Shown: in pieces, positions 43,926-53,919 of the stretch
Position numbering within the stretch: position 1 is the first letter of the stretch
Layout of the letters: each line of letters opens with the position of its first letter
Assembly (NCBI GenBank): GCA_016271365.2
Contig: CM028131.1
Coordinates: forward strand, 175,216,501 to 175,280,500
Length of the DNA: 64,000 nucleotides
Source of the DNA: Neoceratodus forsteri
Lineage: Eukaryota > Chordata > Ceratodontiformes > Ceratodontidae
Direction of reading: 5' to 3'
Made by a program: the position numbers and the translations under genes
Notes under the pieces: model-generated
What the model was told of the DNA's origin: nothing
The model's database searches: none
What the model saw: only the letters and a program-made list of their open reading frames with translations

Positions 43926-44904
43926 CTTGGGGGATCAACTGGAATATTCTAAACAATTTCAGATTTTGGAACCTTCACTCTGGGTGGGGGCTGGGGTGGT
44001 GACGCTGGATGTGAAGCCAGAAAAACAACCGTGGCTTCAACAACAGATACAAATGCAAAGTCACAACAAGTTCAACAACACCTTAACTAACCAGTGGTGT
44101 TCTCAAGTCACAAACAATCCAGTCTGGAAATTAATACCATTTGCCGGGGGCACTGACTGCAGATTACTGCAGTGCAAAATCAAAAAGATACCACAATGGC
44201 AGTACAAAATCATGCAGGTGCAGTGGATAGCAGGTTCACACTGCTGCACCTGCAATTGCACCATGGCACAATAAAAGGTGTATTATTTGATGTCACATCA
44301 CACAGCGCACACACACAAAATTTGTCTACAAGTAATGCATATCAAATTTAAAACTTCAGTAATATATAATGTATTTTAAACAACCTCAATGCTGCACCAG
44401 GTCCCTCCAAACCACAATACACACGATCAGCAAACAAATGTCAACAATTACTGAAAATATTACTGTGTGTACATTAACACAGTTATACAAGACAAATATA
44501 ACCAAAAAACAAAGAACTCCCTATTTCTTGAACTTAAATCTACCTATACCAGTTACGCCACTCCCCCAAAGTACACTTCCACTGTCTCTCAGTACACAGA
44601 CTGAATGTTGTATATTAACAGTAAAAATGCACACAGAAACAATAAACACTTGATGACATGAGCAACAGGAGGGTTTCCTACAATCGATGAACTAAAGTTT
44701 CAGCAAAAAGAAAATGATGCAAAAAGACTTTTTAACAGCTTTTAGAAGGTTTGAATCACAGAGAGCTCTCAAAGCAGACTTGACTCATACAGCTTTCTAC
44801 ACACACTACTCTGAACTGAGGCTGTGCAGAACAATCTAGAGCCCATGTGATGTGAAATCTCATGAATCACTGCAAAATTTGCCTTTGCAACTTTAAAACA
44901 AGGC
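43926..44904. other. Upstream region of the hAT transposase, no gene
   Basis: Several 90-140 codon plus-strand frames here are antisense to the transposase or low-complexity. No further protein motif was seen. Confidence 0.5.
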
Positions 44905-45115
44905 CAAGTGAGGCGAAGTACATAGTTCTCAATGTACTTCGCCTTAAGGTTTGGTGGAGTAGTGGTTTGGGAAGGCAGAGTAATGCGAAGTCATTATCTT
45001 CAATAGACTTTTCATTATCTATTATAACGTGAAATACTCTGCTTCATGTTGCGGAGCACTCCATGAATTCACCTTCACTCCATAAATCACTCTGCAGAGT
45101 AAATTGAGGCCACTT
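44905..45115. repeat. GCGAAGT/ACTTCGC-rich block, possible right end of the hAT-like element
   Basis: GGCGAAGTACATAGTTCTCA and its complement AATGTACTTCGCC form a small hairpin near 44914-44944. ATGCGAAGTCATTATC and GAGGCCACTTCGCC follow. The motif recalls the 36.15 kb block. This is the expected 5' flank of the transposase gene. Confidence 0.45.
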
Positions 45116-45165
45116 CGCCCATCTATATATAGAAGTGAATGACATACTGTAGATGCCTTAGCTGG

Positions 45166-45270
45166 GAGCCCTTACACCAGAATGTTTTCACAGAGGGTGA
45201 AAACTGCATTTGCTTGGAAGCATTAGACAAGAGATTCAGTGTAGTTTCTCTGCTGTTTGCCTGTATACGC
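45166..45270 (+). repeat. Direct repeat partner of 35648-35770
   Basis: This is the right-hand copy of the pair described at 35648. It lies just outside the GAAGTG-rich end of the hAT-like region. Confidence 0.6.
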
Positions 45271-46231
45271 TGCTAGACCCTCTTTATAAGGGCATCCTGC
45301 TTTTAGCCTACAGTAATAGCCATTTGCTAAATCCCAGCAGATATATGATGCAGGATGGGCTGACTTAGACTATGCCATTAATTTTCATATGCAGGAAGGC
45401 AGGAGAATAACTCATGAGTGACAGAGCCTTGGATCAGTCATGTAAGTCCTTCTTTCTCACAAGTGACGATAAATGGCTTAATCAGAGGTAGACCATTGTG
45501 TGTCCAATTTATACAATGGGCTGGATTCTCAAAGGCCCTTAGACTGATGCAAGTTGCAACTAACACACACCTTGGCAGGATTTTCCAAATGGCAAGAATG
45601 CCGCAAGCACTGTGTGTGATGAACATATTGTTAAAGGCTCTATTAAGGTTGTGCAATAGAGGCTATTGGGATCGTTTGTAAACCAGGTGACAAGTAAGGC
45701 ACATTTGTTAAGAGTTTTGTTAAGGCTTTGCAAGCTGGTGAAAGGAGAAAATGGACTATTATGCTTAATTGTGAACAAGGTCCATATCCCTAAAGCCTCC
45801 ATTTACCCTCAACAGTATTTATAGTCCACTCCCAATTCCATTTCCCTAAACCTCCCTATACCCCCAAACCATATCAATTTCCCCTCTTCCTTCACCCCCC
45901 ACCCACACTATGTCCTCCACTACTGTTGTTGGTCTCTGTCTCTCTCTGTTTACTCCTTGGCCTCTGTTTAGCCTTTGATTTTGGTGCATCAGCCTTAGCT
46001 TTGGAACTAATTACTCTGAAGCATGCCAGGTCAACATTCTGCCCAGCTCTGATACCATCTAGGCCTGATTGTGGCCTTCTTTTCTCCTGTCCATCTGCTG
46101 CCCTGGCTTTCATCAACTCCTGTGACTGGCACTGCCTCTTCCTTCACCTCTCTTCCTTCTCCCTCTGGGTCCCATCTTTCTATGTCCCCCTCCTATCCAA
46201 CTTCCATGCTGCCCGCCTCCTTCTCTCTGGG

Positions 46232-46255
46232 GACATAGAAAGTAACCCTGGCCCT
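46232..46255 (+). promoter_or_regulatory. 2A-like ribosome-skipping motif (DIESNPGP) in the L2 LINE
   Basis: The codons at 46232-46255 read D-I-E-S-N-P-G-P. This fits the D(V/I)ExNPGP consensus of 2A translational recoding peptides, and the upstream residues ARLLLSG are typical. 2A-like sequences are known in APE-type LINEs, including L2 and CR1 relatives. It lies about 100 residues into the frame and just before the endonuclease, so it could separate a short leader polypeptide from the enzyme. Confidence 0.85.
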
Positions 46256-47302
46256 GCTTCCATACCCAACTTAAACCCTCCTCTATCCCATAGTCATCCT
46301 TTATGAAATATTTAGCAGTCTAAAAATTGCACATATGAATGTGAGGAGCCTTCTTCCTAAAACAGCTGAGCTGGAAGTCTGGGTCACTCTGTACAATCCA
46401 GACATACTGGGCATCTCAGAGACTTGGCTAAAAAGCTCCACCCATGACCAAAACTGCTCCCTAGCTGGTTACACTTTCCTACCATGATCAATTTACCTCA
46501 CGCTGTGGTGGTGGTGTACTTGTGCACTACCATAACTACTACACTGCCACACTCCTTGGCCAGTCCTCCAGTGATCTCCCTTCTGAGTGGCTTGCAGCTA
46601 TGCTAACAGTTGCTACTAATAAGAAGTTGCTTAATGGGTGCTGCTATAATCCACCAAGAGCTGGTGTCCCTGGACTTGCAGCCCTCCTGAACCTCTTTGC
46701 ACCTCCTTTCCCTGCAAGAGTCTCCATTCTTGTAGGGGATTTTAACATTTACTGGGACACAGACCCCCTCTCTGACTGTAATTCCATCATACAACAACAC
46801 AGTCTCACCAAACTAATTACTTCTCATACATGCCTCAACAATAGATCCAACAAACACGCTATCCTGGACTGGATCCTGACAACTCAAGCAGACAAAGTTG
46901 CCCATGCCAGCACACTGCTTGATGCCGTTAGAGACCACTCCCCCATCTTTCGCATCTGGCGTAACAAACCCACCCCCCATCTACCTACCTGACTTTCTGC
47001 AATTTCTCTCATTTTGACCCACTCAGGCTTCAGAATGATCTCAGAGACCTTGACTGGACTTTCTTCTACTGTGCCACTAATGCTGACCTTGCACTAGACA
47101 TCTTTGTGTCAGCACTGTCTCAAATCCAAGGCAAGCATTTCCCTTCACCTCCCACCTAGTGCATGGGGTGACACTCACTGACTTTTGTCAGACCTCCTCA
47201 AGCTTATGAAACAGCGTGATGCAAAGAGGGCTGACTATAAAGCTGCACCATCGCCTTCCCTTTGGAATGGCTACCATCACCTGTGAAATCTCTTCAAGTG
47301 CC

Positions 47303-47465
47303 ATACAGATTTAGTTTAGTTTCCGTATTGGTCCTTGAAGAAACAGATCCAGAAGCAAATGATTTGATACCTTTTATTGGACCAACTTAGATGTTACAAA
47401 AAGAACAAAGTGCCTAAGCTTTCAGACTAACCAAGTCCTTCCTCGGAAGCTTGTTCTGCTTGGGA
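47303..47465 (+). mobile_element. 160-bp interspersed repeat inserted in the L2
   Basis: ACAGATTTAGTTTAGTTTCC...AACAGATCCAGAAGCAAATG and TTATTGGACCAACTTAGATG match the left arm of the hairpin repeat at 19855-19950. The L2 translation resumes after about 47470 (AYFQSLQYSRLDNPRCFWSF). Confidence 0.75.
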
Positions 47466-50400
47466 GCTTTCTGGATCTGCAAGTGCAATAGACACTCTAG
47501 GAAGCCGGCCTACTTCCAATCACTTCAATACAGTCGCTTAGACAACCCCAGGTGTTTCTGGTCCTTCATTAATGCCTTGCTGTCCCCCACAAAGCAGCCA
47601 CTTTCCCCCTAAACACACAACAAGGCTCCCTCACTGACTCTACTGACATTGTGAATGCACTTAATGCATATTTCTCAAACCTTAGCAGCTACCTGGCTAA
47701 GCCCCCCCACCTCCTTCCCCCTTCTCCACCTTCTCCCCTTTTTATTTTAAGACCATTTCTCCTCCTGGGAAACTTAAACACCTTGTCAGCCTACCATCTC
47801 GAGGGAGTGCTGGTAGTGATGGTCTATCCCCCACATTTTAAAACTAGTGGCCCAGGACATTGCCTATGCACTCACCTTCATCTTTAACCTCTCCTTTACT
47901 ACAGCCTCTGTCCCCCCTGTCTGGAACCAGGCCAAAATTGTCCCCATTCATAAACTGGGTGACCCTAGTCTTATGGACAACTACCGTCCCCTCTCCATTC
48001 TGCCCCATCTTGGTAAGCTCCTATAGAAGGCAGCAAACTATGAAATTACAGAGAATGTCTCCAAATATAATCTCCTTTGCCCTCAGCAATATGGTTTCCA
48101 GAAGGGGCACAGCACTACCACAACCTTTAACCTCTTCATTGACCATGTGCTGAGAAATATGGATGAAGGGAAGCTAACTGATGCAGTGTCTGTAGATCTG
48201 TCCAAGGCATTTGACCTTGTAAATCACAACATCCTGATTGCAAAACTCAACACCCTTGGTTTCTCACCTGCCCCCACCACCTGGTTTACTAACTACTGCT
48301 CTGGTGGAACACAGACGGTCTGCCTTGGTGGTGCCACTTCCCTCCCTTGCCTGTCTCTGTGGGTGTCCCCCAGGGATCAGTCCTTGGCCCCCTCCTCTTT
48401 TCCCTCTTCATTAACTCTCTCCTAATGGACAGCCTATCCTGTAAATCACTCCTCTATGCCAATGACTTAATACTCTACCAATGTGACCCCTCCCCCTCCT
48501 TACTATCCACCACTCTTACTGATGATGTCTGCAAGGCACATTGTTAGTTCTCCACCAACAAACTGTTGGTCAGTGCTGCCAAAACAAAGGCCATGCTTAT
48601 CAGTTGCAAACTGAAACCCTCCACCCTTGTCCACAGTGGCAGGCTTCTCACTGTCAAATCCCCAGATCGATCTCCCCTTGACACTGTTCCCGCTTTCAGG
48701 TATCTGGGATAATCCTGGATTTGTCCCTAACCTACACTGACCACCTTGCCTCACTGATCAGGTGCATCAACCAGAAGATAGGACTTTGCTACTGCATGAT
48801 CATCCACCTCTCAGCAGAAGCCTGTCTTGCTATTGTCCATGGCAACCTCCTCCCCCTCCTTGACTATGGCTGCCCGGAGTACTCCCTCACCTCCCTTATC
48901 AACCTGAACCACCTGGATGCAACCCACAATTTGAATATGCTGCTTTGCAACCCACACCCCTCTATTGATTCACAACTGCTCTCTTTACCAGTCCCTTAAC
49001 TGGCTCCCTCCACAAGCGTGATGCTCCTACCTGCTGGCCTGGACCATTGCTGACACATTGCACAATCCGTCCTACTCTCCACTATCCCTTCTTATCCAGC
49101 CCAGAACCAACTACTGCAATCTAGGTCAGTCTTCCCACCTTCAACTAGAACACTCTAAAATAACTACGAGGATGGGCCTAAGAGCCTTCTCTGCAGTTGG
49201 AGCCTCACTATGGAATGACCTCCCCTCCTCCCTATGTTCCCCCAATTCCCCTCTAAGTTTAAATTCCACGTTAAGAATACACTTTCTGTCCTCTATGACC
49301 CGTGTCTGCCCACAGGTCACTAGCATGACTACATCTCCCTTGCTGCCCACCCTTGCCCCACCCCCACTTCAGTTCTCCACTCTGCTCTCCTGCCCTGAAT
49401 ACTACTGTTATTCCCATTATTGAATGATGAAGCAACCTTACCCAGTTTACCTTAATGTTATATACCTTGGTATGCTCAATTGTTGATGTACCTGGTACTG
49501 TTTACCTTATATTTTCTCTGTTAGCTTGATCCACACTGTTATGTTCCCTGTATGATCCACGCTGTTCTCTTACTGTATTTTATGTTGTTTGTGACAGTTT
49601 CTGGCCTAGGTCATGCCTGAAAAAGGTCTTCAGATCGGTGCACCAACCTGGTTACCAAATGAATAAATAAATGGCGCACGGGGCTAGTGGCATTCTCCTG
49701 GCTGGAGATCAGGATTTTCTATCTGTGTGACAATTGCCACATGTTTGACCAACTTTTTGTGATCTAGCTTGTGGCAATGCCAAGGACCTTTTTTGTCAAG
49801 CTTGCACCAGATATTTGCAGCAAGCTGCTGTAAATAGTGGAAACTGTTGCAGTTATGCCCAAGATTGTAAAATTGGGTGCAGTTGAGCAAATGGGTTTGG
49901 CATACAACCAGAACCTAAATGCCATGATACAGGGCTTGTCATAAGCCCTGCACCATGCTTTGAAAATCCTGCCCCTTGTGTCAAAGCCAGGTGCACCTAA
50001 TACTGTGTGCTGTATTCTGAAAGGAGCTGTCTCCATGCTGAAGTCCCCCAAACTGACACAAGAGGTCCGCTGCATCAGAAATATGATGAATGATGGGAGA
50101 ATGCTGCAAGCTAAGGTGCAATAACATGGGGCAAGGATGCCTCCAGATGAGCCACAAAGACAATGGGGAGGGAGTGAGAATGCCCATGCTGAGGCACAAA
50201 GACAATACAGGGAGTGGGAAAGCCCCATGGTGGGTAAAAACTCAGGAGGGAGGGAGGCATGGAGCAAGAACTAATGCAAGCTGCATTAAAAAGGTGATGC
50301 AGTGGGCAAAAATGTAAGTAAGCTGTGGCAAAAAACAGTGCATGTGACAAGACCCGAGTCAAGCCATACGACAGATGAAATGGCAATGATAATGGCAAGT

Positions 50401-50869
50401 TCAGCCCCCAAAATGTGCCACAGGGGACTATGGGCTCTCTCACCATCCTTGTCTGTAATATACCCTCTCCATCTTGTATACCATTGTTGGTTAGACCAGC
50501 TCCTACCTGGTCTGATGGATGCCTGCTATCATCAGTGCAGTGTCAGGGCTTCCACCTTTGAGAATCCCAGAAAAGGGGACACTTTGTATTTTTTTAAAGC
50601 AAGCCCCATTGCAACATAGTGCTCCCAGGTTTTTCATACGAGCATGGCACAAGCCACTTTGGTACTAGCGTTTCCAGGTTTGATGCAAGGTGCATTATAG
50701 AATCTGACATGATGCACACTTTGATGCAAGTCGCAGCTTGCATCAAAATGTTTTGGTGCAAAAACCATGTGTCATTCCCAGCCCTTTGAGAATCTAGCGC
50801 AATGTATTTTTAACTATAAAATTATTAAATCAGAGTGATTTATGAAGATTTAGCTGTTTCTGTTTAACG

Positions 50870-53640
50870 GAGGGATGGGAGAAAGATCCAGGGAATCACC
50901 GGGAAGGCAAGACGGGAGGTTGAGCTGGATGTCATTATCCATCTAGGTAGTAATCACCTTGCAAACAGGGAGCCTAAGAAAGTTCAGGAAGAGTTTAGGA
51001 AATTGGGGAGGGGTCTCAAGCAAGTAGTTACTTCTGTCACCTTCTCAGAAATACTACCTGTGAGAAGCATGGGATAGCATAGGGGTGCACACACCAGGAA
51101 CTTTAACTCATGGTTGAAGAACTGGTGCTGTGAGGAAGGGTTTGGATTCATTGGTGACTGCGGACCCACCTGGAAGGATGGAGGCTTGTTCATGCCTGAC
51201 AGCCTGCATCCATTCTGAAGGGGAATACAAGCACTCAATGATAAGTTTAAATGCTAAATGGACAATCATTTAAACTAGTCAAGGGAGGTGACAAGCCAGC
51301 AAGAAGGATACCTAATTGCCCACCCCCCACAAGTAGCAGTGGAACCAGTAAACAGGAAAAGTGGCTATCTCTACAAAGCAGTGTGCAAAAGATGGAAATA
51401 AGCACCCAAGAGGTGGGTAGGCAGAAAGGGGGCAAAATTCAACAGAAGGGCAGACAGCAGGGAGAAGCAGGGATAAAGGACAACCATGGAGGGAGCTGGA
51501 GTATAACAGCTAAACAGTCCAGGGAGTTCAAATCATGGAAAGCCATGTATGCCAATGCCAGAAGCCTTAGAAACAAGATGGAGGATCTGGAGGCTGTCAT
51601 GGTGCAGTTGGACCTGGAAATTGTGGCCATCACAGAGACCTGCTATAATGATAACCATAACTGGGAGATGGCCATACCCAGCTCCAACATATTCAGAAGA
51701 GATAGGGCAGGCAGGAAGGGGGGAGAAGGAGTAGCACTTTCTGTGAAAAATGACATAAAGGCCACAGAGATTCAGGAGGAACAAACTGGGTGAGAGATAC
51801 TGTGGGTTAAGCTGGAAAGGAAAATGGGGTCAGCCATTCGCACAGGGGTGGTCTACAGACCACTAGCCCTGGAGGAAGAAACAGATAGGGAGCCGATGCT
51901 AGCCATCCAAAGTATGGCAGAGAAGGGTGAGGTGGTGCTGGTTGGAGACTTCAATATTCCAGATGTGGACTGCAGCCTCCCAGCAGCAGCATCAACCAGG
52001 AGCAGATTTATTCTGAACTCCCTTCAAGGTGCCTTCCTTGAGCAACTGGTCATGGATCCAACTCGGCAGAAGGCAATACTGGACCTCATGCTCACAAACA
52101 GGGACTGTGTAATGAGGTAACAATGGAGGAGCACCTGGGGAACAGTGACCACCGGTCACTGTGGTTTGAAATCACAGAAGGAGCTGAACCAAACTGCACA
52201 AAAACATGTATCCTGGACTTTATGGGGGCAGACTTTGGGAAAATGGGGAGATACTTGAAAGAGGCATTAATGGGAAAGGGAAGGGAATCTGTGGTTGAGG
52301 AACAGTGGGCAATATGTAAAATGGGGATTACAAGAGCAACAGAATTATGCATTAAGCAGATGAGCAAGGGAAAAAGGAAGAGGAGGCCATTATCATTTTC
52401 CAAGGAGGTAGCAGAGAAAGTGAAAGCCAAAAAGATTGCATTCAGGCAATACAAAATGACACAGGCAGAAGGGGACAGGGAGAACTACCGGGAGAAGCAA
52501 AGGCAGGCAGGGAGGTCAATAACGGAAGCCAAAGCTCAGACAGAAGAGCACATTGCTAAATCAGTGGGTAGAGGGGACAAAATCCTTTACAGGTACATAA
52601 GAGAAAAAAGAAAGGCAAAGGGAGGGAGAGCGAGACTAAAGGGGGTGGATGAGGGCCGCATGGAGGATGACAACAGTAAAGCTGACATACTGAATAGGTA
52701 TTTCTGTTCAGTCTTTACTGAGTAAGAGGAGAGTAATGGGCCTGAAGGGAGTACAAGGGGTGGAAATGGCACAGAAAAGGACACAATTACCTTTACACAG
52801 GAAAGGGACCTGAAGGAACTGGAAGGAATAAAAGTTGATAAAGCAATGGGGCCAGATAGGGTGCACCCCAGGGTCCTAAAGGAACTAAGAGAGGTGGTGG
52901 CAGAACCTGTGGTAATTCTGCTTAGCCAATCACTGGAAACAGGGGAGGTACTCAAAGACTGAAGGACAGCAGATGTTGTCCCCTTATACAAAAGTGGGAA
53001 CAAAGAGGAAGCGGGGCACTACAGACCAGTCAGCCTTATCTCGGTCATAATTCCACTATACAAGACACTAGAGAGGCCACAGCTGGAGTACAGTGAACAG
53101 TTCTGGAGACCTTACCTACATAAGGACACAGACAGGGTAGAGAAGCTTCAGAAGAGGGCAAAAAAGATGGTACAGGAATTGCATCACAGGTCCTATGAGG
53201 ACAGGTTGAAGGACTTGAATATGTACTCCCTGGAGGAGTGGAGGCAAAGAGGGGATATGTTAGAGACATACAAGTACCTTACAGGGAGGAACAGGGTGCA
53301 GGAATACACTATTTTCCAGTGAAAGAGATGTTCCAGGACTAGAGGGCATGGGATGAAGTTGGAGCAAGGGTGATTCAGAGAAAATGTGAGGAAGAATATC
53401 TTCACAGAGCAGGTGGTGGACAAGTGGAGCACCCTGCCAGATGAAGTGGTGAGGGCTGAAACAATCACAGGTTTTAAGAATGCATGGGATAGACAGAAGG
53501 AATTCTGGAGGTCAGGGGTAAGGGGCAACAGACTTCCAGGAATACATAAAGTGAACTTACATACTCAAATGGGCAGACTGGGTGGGCCATAGGCCCTTAT
53601 CTGCCTACAGTGTCAATGTATCTGTTCCATTGTTCTCTTT
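50870..53640 (+). mobile_element. CR1-type LINE with RT core deleted (plus strand)
   Basis: The ORF1 SGNH domain comes first (DVIIHLGSNHLANRE; FNSWLKNWCCEEGFGFIG; PDSLHPF). The endonuclease at 51540-52110 has MYANARSLRNKMEDL, AITETCYNDNHNW, GEGVALSV, GVVYRPLALEEE and VGDFNIPDVD. The linker at 52123-52725 is one 200-codon frame (ILDFMGADFGKMGRYL; ILYRYIREKRKAKGG; ILNRYFCSVFTE). RT starts with VDKAMGPDRVHP and GHYRPVSLIS, then jumps at about 53047 to IIPLYKTLERPQLEY, the RT thumb. The palm, including FADD, is absent. The C-terminus and 3' end (GGGCAGACTGGGTGGGCC) are present. Confidence 0.9.
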
Positions 53641-53919
53641 TGACTGCAGCAGAGGCCATTGTGATGTCATTAGGCACTGTTCAAGCTGTTCTTCCATTGG
53701 TTTGGAGTTGCTCTGTGATTTATCTAAAGTGAGGATGAATGCTCAAAATAATGACAAATCATGGCTACATCACTGGTAATACCCTTTTCCTGAAAAAGAA
53801 AAATGTTTATCATGCTATCTAGCCTCCAGATGAATATTTATATAGTTCATGGTTTGAGATTATTGTGTATGGAAAACAGAGGTTTTCCAAATCTTGTTGT
53901 AGGACAGTTGCAAGGCAAG

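Larger units (their letters stand above)
45896..49672 (+). mobile_element. L2-type LINE, nearly full length, with 2A-like motif
   Basis: The frame at 45926-46306 has a hydrophobic, leader-like N-terminus and ends shortly after LLLSGDIESNPGP. The endonuclease follows: IAHMNVRSLLPKTAEL, GISETWL, a CGGGVLVHY block, VSILVGDFNIYWD and AILDWIL. RT from about 47900 has VPIHKLGD, NYRPLSILPHLGKLL, VSVDLSKAFDLVNHNIL near 48190, [12 protein letters not shown] near 48365, and [10 protein letters not shown], in which the YADD box is YAND. The C-terminus (TYTDHLASLIRCINQKIG; SLWNDLPSSL) leads to the tail ACCTGGTTACCAAATGAATAAATAAA. A 160-bp repeat splits it at 47303-47465. Stops and frameshifts (46486, 47000, 48027, 48547) show it is dead. 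Confidence 0.88.
45516..50800. mobile_element. DNA-transposon-like element with inverted ends, interrupted by an L2 LINE
   Basis: The left end GGGCTGGATTCTCAAAGG (45518-45535) is inverted at the right as CCTTTGAGAATCTAGCGC (50783-50800). A second matching motif inside each end, TGATGCAAGTTGCAACT (left) and TGATGCAAGCTGCGACT (right, inverted), supports the pairing. The non-LINE interior (45536-45895 and 49673-50782) has no recognised transposase. Excluding the LINE, the element would be about 1.5 kb and non-autonomous. The superfamily is not determined. Confidence 0.55.

Noticed and set aside
44369..44653. 94-codon plus-strand frame next to the hAT transposase
   Set aside because: Thr/Ile-rich translation without motifs in the expected 5' flank of the transposase gene.
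35884..45164. ATGCCTTAGCTG at 35884-35895 and 45153-45164 as the hAT target-site duplication
   Set aside because: The match is 12 bases, but the sequences just inside show no terminal inverted repeat, so it cannot be distinguished from chance.
49764..50267. 167-codon minus-strand frame inside the 45.5-50.8 kb element as its transposase
   Set aside because: No catalytic motif, and a cysteine/serine-rich composition with overlapping antisense frames.
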